A stretch of 64,000 nucleotides of DNA from an uncultured Bacteroidales bacterium (GCA_905235135.1 CAJOKR010000020.1:1-64000); one strand, 5' to 3'. Positions 14,964 through 24,469 are shown, numbered from the stretch's first letter. Notes: a model not told the origin generated them from the letters alone. Program-made: numbers and translations.

Positions 14964-16980
14964 GCGGCTGACGACGCGGTTTAGGCGTTGGGAGATAATC
15001 CGTTTCAGCTGGTTTATTTTGTTGAGCTGTTGCAGAGCGAGACCCAGGTCTTCTCGCCAATTCCTTGTTTTCCAGCACTTTGTTGATGATAGCACTGTCG
15101 TTTTCCAAAATGCGGAGCTTCAGGGTGAGCAGGATGTCCTGTACCTGGTTTTGGAGGACGCGGAGGTTGTTTCGGGTGGTGTGCGTATGGATGTCGTACT
15201 TCTTTTTCCAACGCTCACTGAAGCGGGGTTCCACGGGGATGTGCCGGATCACAAATTCGCTGACCTGCGGGTCGTCCGACAGGGTGAAATTGCGGATAAT
15301 CTGATCCTGGTTACCGATGTAGGAGGCCCAATCTGCGTACATGTTGAAGATTTTCTCCAATAGCGGATAGTGGAAACGGATGTCCTCCTTCATCATTTCG
15401 TTGCAGACATATTGATCGACCCGCAGCCCATCGGACCGCTCCTCATTTTCCTTCCCCGCCTCGTAAATCACATAATTGCCGTAGTTTAACACTAAAAGCA
15501 CCAGCTCTTTTTCCGCTTCGTACAGTAAATCGGTCTGTGGGGCGATGTCGGTGTGCTTTTTCGTCTCGATAAGGTCGGGCGAAACTTGCTCTTCCACGGT
15601 AACTTGCCCGGGAACTCCCGTCTGTTGCTGGGCTTGCTGTTGCTGCTGTTGCGAAATCCGGCCCTGTTCCTTGGTTTTCTCCCACACGAAACGGCGCAGG
15701 TTGAGATTGAGGTCATTTTCCGACAAATCAAACAGTTTGGCGCATTCTTTGATGTAGAAAGCTCGTTCGATGTTGTCTTTCACGCAGCTGATGGATTTCA
15801 GAATCTCGTTCACCATGGAGGCCCGCTTGATGGGGTCGTTGCCGGCCTCTTTCGACAGAATATCGGCTTTGAAGAGCAGAAAATCTTTGGATTCGGAGGC
15901 CAAATAGTCCTGCAACTCGCTATCTCGGTGTTTTTTAGCGAAAGAATCGGGGTCTTCGCCATCGGGGAGGAGGCAGACGCGGATTTTAAGTCCCTGTTCG
16001 AGCAGCATGTCGATACCGCGCATGGAGGCTTTGATGCCGGCCATATCGCCGTCGTAGAGCACCGTGATGTTGGGTGCGCTTGGTGATCATGCGGATTTGG
16101 CCCTGTGTGAGGGAGGTTCCGGAGGAAGCCACCACATTTTCCACCCCCGACTCGTGCATCGAAATCACATCGGTGTAGCCTTCCACGAGATAGACGTTCT
16201 GCTGTTTGTGGATGGCGTTTTTGGCGAAATAGATGCCGTAAAGCGTGTCGCTCTTGTGATAGATGGTGTTTTCGCGGGAGTTGACATACTTTCGCGGGTC
16301 TTTGCCGTCTTTTTTGAGCACGCGGCCGCCGAAACCGATCACTCGGCGTCGTTGTGGATGGGGAAAATCACACGGCCGCGGTAGATGTCGTACAGTTTGC
16401 CGCTTTGTGCTTTGCCGGTAAGGCCCAATTCGATGAGGTATTCCTCTTTATAGCCCTTTTCGAGGGCGGCCTTGGTGAAGGTGTCCCACGCATCGGGACT
16501 GTAGCCGAGCCGAAACTTGTCGATAGTGGCATCCTTGAACCCGCGTTCTTTGAGGTAGGTCATGCCCATCAGTTTGCCCTCCTCGGTGTTGCGAAGCTGG
16601 TCCATGAAAAACTTCTCCGCGAATTCATTGACAATCAGCAGACTTTCGCGCAGACTGCGTTGTTGCCGTTCCTCATCGCTTTCGTTGCGCTCGTATTCGA
16701 GGGGGATGCCGTACTTTTTGGCGAGGTACTCGATAGCCTCGGGGTACGACATCTTTTCGTGCTCCATCAGGAACTTGACGGGGTTTCCGGCGGCGTCGCA
16801 CACGAAACATTTGTATATGCCGAGGCGCGGGCTGACATGCAGCGACGGGTTTTTGTCGTCGTGGAAGGGACAAATGCCCACGAAGTCCTGGCCCTGCTTG
16901 CGCAAGGAGACAAAGTCACCGACCACATCTTCAATGCGGACGGCGGCCATCACGCTGTCTATGGACTTCTGCTTGATCAC
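14953..16980 (-). CDS. dnaG: DNA primase DnaG, frame broken twice in this sequence
   Basis: Restored, it is about 675 residues, the primase that makes RNA primers for replication. The first segment (16339-16980) holds the CHC2 zinc finger (CPFHDDKN...CFVCDAAG) and start of the RNA-polymerase domain, ending IFPIHNDA. The middle segment (about 16070-16340) continues IGFGGRVLKKDG and the Toprim VEGYTDVISMHESG. The third (14953 to about 16068) continues LYDGDMAGIKAS, PDGEDPDSF and the C-terminal helicase-binding region. One base is missing near 16336-16343 and one C extra near 16072-16074, so the two shifts cancel. As primase is essential, these are probably sequence errors. The last residues lie in a tandem repeat. 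It follows an acidic protein gene at 21 bp. Confidence 0.9.
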
Positions 16981-17001
16981 TGTTAATAGGCATCAGATAG
17001 G

Positions 17002-17979
17002 TTAGGAGTATTTCCTGCGGAGCAGGTCGCAGAACGACAGGTAAGCGTCGGATTTGGAATCCCAGAAGAACTTCTGTTTCAGTTCCTCCAAGCAGTCGAA
17101 AGCCTCCTCCATGTTTTGGCATTCGTTTAGCTGACGGATAGCCGCGCTGAAATCTTCGCCCCGATTATGGAATAACTCCTTGATATAGATAAACTTGTCG
17201 TTGATAGAAATCGCTTTTGTGAGGTCTCTGACCTTGGCGTGCTGGTACTGGCTGCTGATGGAATGGTCCTCACGACGCTCGTTGAAAAGGTCGTTGAGCG
17301 AACGTTGCGGTTTTGCAGGCTTCGCTGGTGCGGACTTCGGCGGGATGAATTGCAAAATGTCATCCTCCTCGTGAAGATCCTCTTCCCCTTTTTCCTCGTG
17401 AACTTTCTCAATTTCAGGCTCTTTTGTCTCAATTACTGGTTCCTCTTTTACCTCAATTACCGGTTCCTTTTCCTCCACAGCCGGTTCTTCGGGCTGCGCG
17501 GTGATTTCAAAGTCGGGCTCGATAAACAGATCCTCCGCATTGTCGGTCAGCGGCGCATCCTCCGCTTTTTTTTCTACCTCTTTTTCCTCAATTTGGTCAA
17601 AGATGTCGGGTTCCGGCTCGGTTGTTTTCACCGGTTCTGGCGTCTGAACAGGCTGCTCCTGTGCCTCGTTAATCTCCTTGGCGATGTGCTCAAGATCCTG
17701 TTCCACAGCCTTGTAGCTCTCATGTTCCGTATCGAAGAACAATTCCACGTCCTCCTCCATCGTCTTGGCGGGCGAGTATTGCTTCTTCGGTTCGGGTGCG
17801 GGCGTTTCGGGCATCGGAGCCTCATACTCCTCCGTCGCGCAACCCGACAGTTGCACATACAGTTTTCTCACCTTTTCCAAAAGGATTTCTTTCTCGATGA
17901 AAGCCAATTTAATCCCTTTTTCGCTGTCAGATAGCCATTTATCCAACAATTCCGACATTTTTTGATAATCGTCGTTCAT
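17002..17979 (-). CDS. acidic, glutamate/proline-rich protein upstream of dnaG
   Basis: The 325-residue protein has a helical N-terminus (YQKMSELLDKWLSDSEKG), a long low-complexity acidic middle rich in E, P and V (about residues 50-210, with repeats like EPVIE/EPEIE) and a folded C-terminal part from SLNDLFNERRED through VRDLTKAISINDKFIYIKELF to the end. I recognise the C-terminal pattern from uncharacterised Bacteroidota proteins, not from any named family. There is no signal peptide. It is the first gene of a two-gene unit with dnaG, so a link with replication or cell growth is possible but unproven. Confidence 0.75.
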   Translation of the reverse strand: MNDDYQKMSELLDKWLSDSEKGIKLAFIEKEILLEKVRKLYVQLSGCATEEYEAPMPETPAPEPKKQYSPAKTMEEDVELFFDTEHESYKAVEQDLEHIAKEINEAQEQPVQTPEPVKTTEPEPDIFDQIEEKEVEKKAEDAPLTDNAEDLFIEPDFEITAQPEEPAVEEKEPVIEVKEEPVIETKEPEIEKVHEEKGEEDLHEEDDILQFIPPKSAPAKPAKPQRSLNDLFNERREDHSISSQYQHAKVRDLTKAISINDKFIYIKELFHNRGEDFSAAIRQLNECQNMEEAFDCLEELKQKFFWDSKSDAYLSFCDLLRRKYS

Positions 17980-18018
17980 TTTTTTGATTTTTCTATAGCA
18001 GGTTAACGGTTTTTATAT

Positions 18019-18026
18019 TACTTTTG
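18019..18026 (+). promoter_or_regulatory. -7 promoter box of tdk
   Basis: TACTTTTG followed by CACG, 50 bp before the tdk ATG at 18077. Confidence 0.6.
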
Positions 18027-18043
18027 CACGCAAAAAAAGCAGG

Positions 18044-18051
18044 CAAAAATA
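18044..18051 (-). promoter_or_regulatory. -7 promoter box of the acidic protein-dnaG unit
   Basis: The minus strand reads TATTTTTG followed by CCTGC, 64 bp before the ATG at 17979. It overlaps the leader of the divergent tdk gene. Confidence 0.6.
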
Positions 18052-18076
18052 CGAAATTTATACATATTGGGAAACG

Positions 18077-18664
18077 ATGTTTTTAGAAAATAAAGCGAAC
18101 AGAAATCAGAAAAAGGGTTGGATAGAGGGCGGTTCTATGTTCTCCGGCAAGACCGAAGAGCTGCTCCGCAGAATCCGTCGTGCCGAATTTGCCAACCAGA
18201 AAATCGAGCTCTTCAAACCGGCCATCGACACGCGCTATGACGAGACCGAGGTTGTTTCGCACAATGAAAGTTCGCGCGTTTCAACTCCAGTTAACAGCTC
18301 CTCCGAGATTCTGCTATATATTAATATGTCGGAGGTGCAGGTAGTGGCCATCGACGAGGTACAATTTTTCGACGACGGCATCGTGGAGGTTTGCAACCAG
18401 CTGGCTGATGCCGGCATCCGCGTGATTGTCAGCGGGTTGGATATGGACTATAAGGGCGTTCCGTTCGGCCCGATGCCCCGGCTGATGGCGGTTGCGGAAT
18501 ATGTGAGCAAACAACATGCCATCTGCACGCGCTGCGGCGACCTCGCCCAATTTTCCTACCGCATCGTCCCCAACCAGCAACAAGTCCTCCTCGGCGAAAA
18601 AGACGCTTACGAACCCCTCTGCCGCCATTGTTTCGACGAGGCCATGAATAATACCGAGGATTAA
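18077..18664 (+). CDS. tdk: thymidine kinase
   Basis: The 195-residue protein is a type II thymidine kinase: P-loop GSMFSGKT at residues 19-26, DEVQFF near residue 95, the thymidine-binding [16 protein letters not shown], and a structural zinc site made of CTRC and CRHC. It phosphorylates thymidine with ATP for salvage. Length is normal. It stands alone on the plus strand between divergent dnaG-operon and the convergent Wzy-like gene, whose stop is directly adjacent (18664/18665). Confidence 0.96.
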   Translation: MFLENKANRNQKKGWIEGGSMFSGKTEELLRRIRRAEFANQKIELFKPAIDTRYDETEVVSHNESSRVSTPVNSSSEILLYINMSEVQVVAIDEVQFFDDGIVEVCNQLADAGIRVIVSGLDMDYKGVPFGPMPRLMAVAEYVSKQHAICTRCGDLAQFSYRIVPNQQQVLLGEKDAYEPLCRHCFDEAMNNTED

Positions 18665-20137
18665 TTATGCATTCCGTGTCTGCAATTTCACATTGCAGAC
18701 CGTAATTACTGCCAGCCCCGCCCATACGAGCACCGAAAGTTTGTCGGTGTCCAAAAAGTTGTTGAGGAAGCCGTGGGTGTAGTAGGAAATCAAGGCCAAA
18801 GTTACACATAACGATATGATTCTCATTGTTTTGTCATCAGAATGGATATAGGTTCGGATGCCGTAGATGAGAAAGGTAATCACAATTGCGATTACGGTGA
18901 ACATTCCGGGGAAACCGGTTTCCGCACATGGACCTATGTATTCGCTGTGGGCATTGCCGCCGTCGCCGAAATCCGTGGAGATGATGGTGCGGTAGTAACC
19001 CTGTTGGAACGGGGCATACTCAAACTGGTAAGTACCTGGTCCCCACCCAAATACGGGTTTTTTCTGAATCATGCTGAAGGCGGCAGTCCATCTGTTGATA
19101 CGTTCCATGTTGGAGGCATCGGTGCTGATATTTGACATCGACTGGATATGTTCCACAAAATTTCCTGACGAATCTTGGCTGTTGCGGCTCATCTTGTAAA
19201 GAATGTCGTCGGCATAGAAAAAAAGCAGCACCCCGACCACAAGTCCACCGCTGATAATCCAGGACAGTTTGATGCGCAGTTTGAGAATCACCAGCACCCC
19301 GATGGCCACTACCAAACTGAGCCAAGCAGCACGACTGAACGAAAGATAAAAGCCCGTGAGCAGGATCAGGGAGGTGACGATGTAGAATATCCGTTGCGGA
19401 AATCTGTTGTCGGGCAGAAAGATAAAGCCGACGGTAAGTGGCAGCATGAAGGCCAACGCTGCGCCGTAGGCCGTATGGTCGTTGTAGAAGGGTGACATGA
19501 CGTAGTGCGCATAATGCTCGTCAAAGCCGCTCAATGCGTGTTGGTAGGTGGTAATCAGCACGATGATGGATAGCCCGATGGCGTAGCAGTTGAAGTAGCG
19601 CACGGCGTTTTTCAGGTCGTCCTTCACCATCTGCATGAAAAACCAGTAGCAGGAGGTAATGAACCACACTTTCGAGGCGAAGAATTTGAGGGAGATGACT
19701 GGTCGCACGCTCGTCAGGCAAGTGAGGAGCATCCAGCCGAGATAGACCAGAATGGCGATAGAGAGGGGATGTTTCAGAAAAGTGCGATCAATACGGAGGT
19801 CGTAGAGGATGCGGGCGAAAAAGATCATCGTCACCAGAATCATCAGCGCTTCGGAGGGCAGCGACAGCCCCAAATGGATGTTTTTGCTGCTGAGGATAAT
19901 CGAGAACGGGGTGCTGAGGGCGACGAGGTACATTGCCCAGTCGGTATGGAAAAAGACAAGATACAAGCCCACAACGGCAACCGTAATCAGCTGAAAAGCA
20001 GGAAATTCCCTGATTATGGCATAGCCGTTGGCCACCACAAGCGACATCGCGACTAGAAAGAAGAGAATCTGTCGCTTAGTGATCTTGCGGATCTGCTGTA
20101 GTATCTTTTCTAACAGACTGGTTTTCAACTCTTTCAA
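18665..20137 (-). CDS. O-antigen ligase/polymerase-like membrane protein (Wzy_C type)
   Basis: The 490-residue protein has about twelve transmembrane helices and the hallmark region FGWGPGTYQFEYAPFQQ followed by AHSEYIGPCAETGFPGM, the conserved loop of the Wzy/WaaL (PF04932) family that joins or polymerises glycans on undecaprenyl or lipid A carriers. No ATG fits: the frame opens with a TTG at 20137 that lies 62 bp inside the preceding Wzz-like gene, after an in-frame TGA. The next ATG (residue 31) would cut into the first helix. Its overlap with the Wzz-like gene supports a shared role in surface polysaccharide assembly. Confidence 0.85.
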   Translation of the reverse strand: MKELKTSLLEKILQQIRKITKRQILFFLVAMSLVVANGYAIIREFPAFQLITVAVVGLYLVFFHTDWAMYLVALSTPFSIILSSKNIHLGLSLPSEALMILVTMIFFARILYDLRIDRTFLKHPLSIAILVYLGWMLLTCLTSVRPVISLKFFASKVWFITSCYWFFMQMVKDDLKNAVRYFNCYAIGLSIIVLITTYQHALSGFDEHYAHYVMSPFYNDHTAYGAALAFMLPLTVGFIFLPDNRFPQRIFYIVTSLILLTGFYLSFSRAAWLSLVVAIGVLVILKLRIKLSWIISGGLVVGVLLFFYADDILYKMSRNSQDSSGNFVEHIQSMSNISTDASNMERINRWTAAFSMIQKKPVFGWGPGTYQFEYAPFQQGYYRTIISTDFGDGGNAHSEYIGPCAETGFPGMFTVIAIVITFLIYGIRTYIHSDDKTMRIISLCVTLALISYYTHGFLNNFLDTDKLSVLVWAGLAVITVCNVKLQTRNA

Positions 20138-21113
20138 TCATTAACAGCACAATCATCGTGAGGATGAAGGCGCACAGGGTGGAAATCACGACAATGAGGG
20201 ATTTTTTCGGGTAGTATTTCTTGTCCGCGGGAAAGGGTTCGTCGATGACAAATTTCACCGGCATGATGGTGGTCATGTCCATTTTGGCGTCCAGCATTTT
20301 CTCCTTGCAAAGGGCGTGGTATTTGCTGAAGTTGTATTCCAAATCCTGATAGGAAGTCAGCTTTGCACCGTATTTGGCGATAGTATCTTGCTCTCTTTGA
20401 ATACGTTGCATAGCAGCAGTATTGCCTTGAGCTGCGGCGATGGCATATTGTTGGGTGAGACGTTCACTCTGGGTTTTCACATCGAAGACACCGTGGGTCA
20501 TCAGTTCGCGAATAGAGTCGTTCACGAGGGCAATTTCACGTTCTACAGAATCCAGCTGGTGTTGCAGGATGGTGTAGGCGGCCAAGGCACGTTCGTGTTC
20601 CACGTTGTTTTTGATAGTGTCCAACCAACGTACCACGTCAAGGGTCATGTTATAAGCGCGTTGCGGGTCCCAGTCGCTCACCGACACGGAAATTGCGCCG
20701 TATTCGGTGCGCTTGATGGTCATGTTGTTGGTGAGGTTCTTGTACAGTTTGGTCCGGCCGCCCTTTTTGTTGAGGTTGATGTTGTAGTATTCGGCCAGCT
20801 TGTATTTCTCTACCAGCGAGTCTTTGATGGCGACGGAATTGAGGAACGGCAGCATCTGTTCCGTTTCGTCAACAGTAGCTAATGCCTTGATTTCCAGACG
20901 TTCGTTGTAGTTTTGCTCGTTCAGGAGGATTTTGGAGACGGAGCTGGTGCGCGGGGCGTAGAGGATGGCGGTGGATTTGAAACGGGGCCTTACGAGGAAG
21001 GAACATGCCGCTGACACGATGAATGTGGCACCGCATACGATGAGCAGCCACTTCCGCCATTTCCACATAAATTGCAACAAGCTGAATGCGTTGTACTTGT
21101 TCTGATTTTCCAT
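20076..21113 (-). CDS. Wzz/chain-length-determinant-like protein
   Basis: Starting at the ATG at 21113 (MENQNKYNAFSLL) the product is 345 residues. It has the Wzz topology: an N-terminal helix (WLLIVCGATFIVSAACSFLV, about 27-46), a large periplasmic part with coiled-coil character (residues 150-270) and a C-terminal helix (SLIVVISTLCAFILTMIVLLMI). PRFKSTAILYAPR after the first helix is the usual Wzz_N signature. There is no C-terminal tyrosine-kinase domain. It lies 43 bp downstream of the Fe-S assembly gene and overlaps the Wzy-like gene by 62 bp. It probably sets glycan chain length together with that protein. Confidence 0.85.
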   Translation of the reverse strand: MENQNKYNAFSLLQFMWKWRKWLLIVCGATFIVSAACSFLVRPRFKSTAILYAPRTSSVSKILLNEQNYNERLEIKALATVDETEQMLPFLNSVAIKDSLVEKYKLAEYYNINLNKKGGRTKLYKNLTNNMTIKRTEYGAISVSVSDWDPQRAYNMTLDVVRWLDTIKNNVEHERALAAYTILQHQLDSVEREIALVNDSIRELMTHGVFDVKTQSERLTQQYAIAAAQGNTAAMQRIQREQDTIAKYGAKLTSYQDLEYNFSKYHALCKEKMLDAKMDMTTIMPVKFVIDEPFPADKKYYPKKSLIVVISTLCAFILTMIVLLMIERVENQSVRKDTTADPQDH

Positions 21114-21161
21114 TCGCAAAGTATTTGGTTTTGATAATTAATTCTGATTGAAGGATTTACG

Positions 21162-21461
21162 CTAATAAAGCAGACCGAGTTCCATTTTGGCAGCATCGGT
21201 CATGCGGTCCATGGTCCAGGGCGGGTCAAAAGTGACATCCACCACCACTTTGTTCACGCCGGGGATCATCGACACGCGGGTTTGCACCTCCATGGGCAAG
21301 CTTTCCGCCACCGGACAGTTAGGTGCGGTCAGCGTCATCAGGATATAGACATCGTTATTGCTGTTCACTTCCAACTTGTAGATAAACCCTAATTCCCAGA
21401 TATTTACGGGAATTTCCGGGTCGTAGATGGTGTTGAGGACGTCAATCACTTGAGCTTTCAT
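21162..21461 (-). CDS. MIP18/DUF59 family iron-sulfur cluster assembly factor
   Basis: The 99-residue protein is one DUF59 domain: VLNTIYDPEIPVNIWELGFIY, then LMTLTAPNCPVAE with the conserved TAPNCP cysteine, and VDVTFDPPWTMDRMT. This matches the SufT/PaaD-like proteins that help load Fe-S clusters. A complete gene of usual length with its own -7 box at 21484-21491. A SufE gene lies elsewhere in the window (40980-41405). The next gene on the same strand is the Wzz-like gene, probably an unrelated partner. Confidence 0.9.
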   Translation of the reverse strand: MKAQVIDVLNTIYDPEIPVNIWELGFIYKLEVNSNNDVYILMTLTAPNCPVAESLPMEVQTRVSMIPGVNKVVVDVTFDPPWTMDRMTDAAKMELGLLY

Positions 21462-21483
21462 AAATCGCTTATTTCAATTTTTG

Positions 21484-21491
21484 CAAAAATA
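21484..21491 (-). promoter_or_regulatory. -7 promoter box of the DUF59 gene
   Basis: The minus strand reads TATTTTTG followed by CAAAAA, 22 bp before the ATG at 21461. Confidence 0.5.
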
Positions 21492-21647
21492 AGAATTCTA
21501 AACGCAGGTTCTTCATTTTTAGTGTATTTTTTTCAACAAACTGATGCAAAATCTGATTATTTTTTTTTGATATACATAGATGCTTCATTATCAACGGATT
21601 GTCGGGTTAAATTTTTATGAGTTTGAAAGGTCTATGAAGAAAAATTG

Positions 21648-21655
21648 TATCTTTG
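21648..21655 (+). promoter_or_regulatory. promoter of the chagasin-like inhibitor gene
   Basis: TATCTTTG followed by CACC, with TTTG at 21622-21625 as a possible -33 element (22-bp gap). It lies 20 bp before the ATG at 21676. Confidence 0.6.
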
Positions 21656-21675
21656 CACCTTAAAATTATGAGAAA

Positions 21676-22053
21676 ATGAAGAAAGTCATCTATTTCAGCG
21701 CAATCGTATGTCTGTTTTTCGGCTGCCAGGCTCAGAAAAAGCTGGTTGCAGTGGATAAGGAAACCAATGAGATAGTGCTCAAGAAGGGCCAGTCTTGCGA
21801 AATTGAGTTCATCACAAACGCTTCGACCGGTTATTGGTGGCAGCTGATTAACGAAGATGAGATCAATGTCGTGAAAAGCGCAGGGGATCGTTACACCAGT
21901 GATGCGCCGAAGGGCATGGTGGGCGCTTCCAGCCACCGTTTCTGGAAATTCGAGGCGGTGCAGAAAGGTACGCAGACCTTGCATTTCGTATATGCGCGCG
22001 GCAACGTGAATGAGCCTGTTCGTACTCGCGACGTAACGGTTACTGTCAAGTAG
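21676..22053 (+). CDS. I42 (chagasin-like) peptidase inhibitor lipoprotein
   Basis: The 125-residue protein has a lipoprotein signal (VIYFSAIVCLFFGC) and a chagasin fold with its three inhibitory loops recognisable: NASTGYWW (NPTTGY type), GMVGASS (GxxGxG type) and RFWKFEA (RPW type). Chagasin-like proteins block papain-family cysteine peptidases. Placed on a membrane lipid anchor it may protect the cell from its own or foreign cysteine peptidases. The downstream glycosyltransferase starts at the very next base after the stop codon. Confidence 0.82.
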   Translation: MKKVIYFSAIVCLFFGCQAQKKLVAVDKETNEIVLKKGQSCEIEFITNASTGYWWQLINEDEINVVKSAGDRYTSDAPKGMVGASSHRFWKFEAVQKGTQTLHFVYARGNVNEPVRTRDVTVTVK

Positions 22054-23268
22054 ATGCCTGTATTGAGGGTTGCCATTCCCGCGATGGACGAGCTGGATTT
22101 CCTGCCAGCCACGTTAGATGCGCTCACACGTCAGGATACCAGATTCCCAGTAGAAGTCTATGCTTGTGTCAATCAGCCGGATAACTACTGGGATTTTCCG
22201 TCTAAGGAGCCGATATGTCTGCACAATCAGCAGCTGTTGGCGTATCTGCACAATTATGCTTTTTTAACACTGCATGTATTGGATTACGCATCTCGTGGTT
22301 GCGGATGGCAGGGTAAGAAGCACGGGGTCGGTTTTGCTCGTAAAGTGCTGTTCGAGAGAATATTGGCGGATGCAAATCCCGATGATATCATCGTCAGTTT
22401 GGATGCGGACACCTACGTGAAACCGTATTATCTTCAGTCGTTGGCGGAGAACTTTGCCGCCAATCCGGCCATGACAGCCATCGCTGTTCCCTACTACCAT
22501 GAAGTCAATCTGTCGGATGAACTGCAAAGCCGGGCAATGCTCCGATACGAGCTTTATATGCGCAACTACGCTGTCAATTTGTTGAAAATCAGCAGTCCGT
22601 ACGGGTTTACGGCTCTGGGTTCGGCCATCGCGATGCGGGTGAGTGCGTTGCGGAAGATTGGGAATATCACCCCGTTGCAGAGCGGCGAGGACTTCTATCT
22701 TGTCCAGAAATTCTGCAAAATGGGCGGATTAAGTCTTTTTAACACAGAATGTGTCTATCCCGCCGGCCGCTACTCCGACCGTGTGCCCTTCGGGACGGGA
22801 CCGGCTATGAAGCAGGGGGCGGAAGGTGTATGGGACAGTTACCCGATTTACCATCATCGCATTTTCGAGCCCGTGCAGGACGCCTATAACCGGCTTCGGG
22901 AGCTTTATGAAAACCGTATTTTCCTAACAGACAACGACTTCCTTCTATTTCTGCAAAAGGATACTGGAAAGCAGGACATTTGGGAGGACATTCGCCGCAA
23001 TGTGAGTGATTTCGACCATTTTGTCAAGGCTTTCCATCAAAAGGCCGACGGGCTGCGCATCTTGCAGTATGCGCGGTATAAGCATAAGCAACACAATATA
23101 AATGAAGAAGTTACAATAAATGATAATCTCCGTTTGTGGATTTCGGAGAGATTACCTTCCTGGTTCACTTCCAATCGGTCCTTGGCCGCCTATTCCGTAG
23201 AACAGCTCGATGCGTTACGGAATTTACTCTTTGAGGTGGAGCAGCAGTTAAGGTTGAAATATCATTAA
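22054..23268 (+). CDS. family 2 glycosyltransferase
   Basis: The 404-residue protein starts RVAIPAMDELDFLPATLDALTRQ, the nucleotide-sugar half of a GT-A fold, with the metal-binding DADTYV about residue 113. A later FTALGSAIAMR and GEDFYLVQKF match the acceptor-side ED motif of GT2 enzymes. There is no transmembrane segment. It follows the inhibitor gene without a gap, so the two share a transcript; a functional link is not obvious. Acceptor and sugar are unknown. Confidence 0.8.
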   Translation: MPVLRVAIPAMDELDFLPATLDALTRQDTRFPVEVYACVNQPDNYWDFPSKEPICLHNQQLLAYLHNYAFLTLHVLDYASRGCGWQGKKHGVGFARKVLFERILADANPDDIIVSLDADTYVKPYYLQSLAENFAANPAMTAIAVPYYHEVNLSDELQSRAMLRYELYMRNYAVNLLKISSPYGFTALGSAIAMRVSALRKIGNITPLQSGEDFYLVQKFCKMGGLSLFNTECVYPAGRYSDRVPFGTGPAMKQGAEGVWDSYPIYHHRIFEPVQDAYNRLRELYENRIFLTDNDFLLFLQKDTGKQDIWEDIRRNVSDFDHFVKAFHQKADGLRILQYARYKHKQHNINEEVTINDNLRLWISERLPSWFTSNRSLAAYSVEQLDALRNLLFEVEQQLRLKYH

Positions 23269-23540
23269 AATATCCTGGACACCTAATAATCCTCATTATG
23301 ACCATAAAATTACACATTCAGCACGGTTTTCTGCCAGATTTGATGCAGAAATGGATTTTCCACACCAATTATTGCCGTTTTTGCTGCTAAAGTAACATAT
23401 TGTAATTTTTCTTTACTAATTTTCATTTTTTTGGCTCTGTCTTGTAAATTACATCAACAGGGTCAAACATCACTTTTTTTATCAAAAACACGACATGGAT
23501 AAAAGAATTTTTTAATTTTACAAAGTATAATAAATTTACT

Positions 23541-24299
23541 ATGGCATCAAACAAAAATTTCGACGTGGTCATTTTAAGTGACGAAGAGTCTAAAGTGGCG
23601 TTGTTAAAAGACTTGTTATCAAACTTTTACTCGTTAAAAATCGCGCTGGTCTGCCACCATCCGGCCGAAGCTATCGAGTATTTGAACAATCACCGTCCGA
23701 CGATTTTCTTCGTGGATATGTGTTTTGCGGACATCCTTCATGATGTCAGAAAGCCGCCCTTCATCGTGGGACTTTGTGACTCAATTAACACCAAAAGGGT
23801 GAAACAGTTCCTCAAAATGGGGTTTTTCGAGATTTTTTATTCACCCTACACGGAACGCGAGCTGAACAGCATCATGGGCAAGATTTTGAATATCTACGGC
23901 GCCTACAACAAGGTTGACCAGCGGATTCTTCGACGGGTGGAGGAGGATCGATTGGCCTACGATGCGGATGACCGTTTGATTAAATCGGTGTTCATCACAG
24001 GTACGCGAAATGAGGAATCGACGCGTATTTTTTTCGACAAAGTACTGTATGTCAAGAAAGTGGGAAACCAAGTTTGTGTTTGTTATGAGGACGGGAGCCG
24101 GAAGTATTTTCATAGCAATTTGAAAATATTCACATCCAAATTCCCGAAATCGAGGTTCCAGAAGATTAACCGTTCGGTGGTGGTGAATGTGGACAAGGTT
24201 ACGGGTGTGATCAAGAACCATGTGATTATAGCCAACACCGCAAATTTTGAAGTTTCGCGTTCATTTAGGAAGGCGTTTATAGATAGACTGCCGATGTAA
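23541..24299 (+). CDS. LytTR-family response regulator with atypical receiver
   Basis: Residues 1-120 form a receiver-like domain: acidic pair D14-E15 and a possible phosphoacceptor D59 (FFVDM) are present, but the conserved Lys before Pro is Ser101 (YSPYT). Residues 150-250 form a LytTR DNA-binding domain (VLYVKKVGNQVCVCYEDG, FQKINRSVVVNVDKVTG). LytTR proteins bind direct repeats in promoters. No histidine kinase is encoded beside it. The altered lysine suggests phosphorylation-independent control or a pseudo-receiver. In T9SS-bearing Bacteroidota, LytTR-type regulators often control envelope genes, and the next gene is a T9SS cargo protein, but a link is not shown. Confidence 0.82.
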   Translation: MASNKNFDVVILSDEESKVALLKDLLSNFYSLKIALVCHHPAEAIEYLNNHRPTIFFVDMCFADILHDVRKPPFIVGLCDSINTKRVKQFLKMGFFEIFYSPYTERELNSIMGKILNIYGAYNKVDQRILRRVEEDRLAYDADDRLIKSVFITGTRNEESTRIFFDKVLYVKKVGNQVCVCYEDGSRKYFHSNLKIFTSKFPKSRFQKINRSVVVNVDKVTGVIKNHVIIANTANFEVSRSFRKAFIDRLPM

Positions 24300-24386
24300 C
24301 ATACTTATAACAAGAGATTTGCCGTTCTAAATCCTTTCCCGAAAGGATATAGTTTGGTTGTTGTCAGGTGACGTTTTTGCCTGGCA
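24300..24386. other. two hairpins after the LytTR gene
   Basis: ATCCTTT / AAAGGAT at 24331-24348 (four-base loop) and TTGTCAGG / CCTGGCAA with one mismatch between 24361 and 24388. Neither is followed by a T run, so termination activity is uncertain. Confidence 0.35.
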
Positions 24387-24435
24387 AGGTGGGGTGTTGT
24401 CTGTGTCGAGAGCGGGGGGGTATTGGTATTTTATA

Positions 24436-24443
24436 TATCTTTG
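24436..24443 (+). promoter_or_regulatory. -7 promoter box of the T9SS beta-helix protein gene
   Basis: TATCTTTG followed by CCG, 26 bp before the ATG at 24470. Confidence 0.6.
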
Positions 24444-24469
24444 CCGTTTAAAACAATAAATGTGAAGAA

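Noticed and set aside
16339..16342. GTGA overlap in dnaG taken as a genuine gene border with coupled translation
   Set aside because: The two sides are parts of one RNA-polymerase/Toprim domain; splitting primase there would break its fold. A single missing base explains it.
16060..16345. Programmed frameshifting in dnaG
   Set aside because: Two shifts in opposite directions without a slippery heptamer, in a window with many similar single-base breaks; sequence error is simpler.
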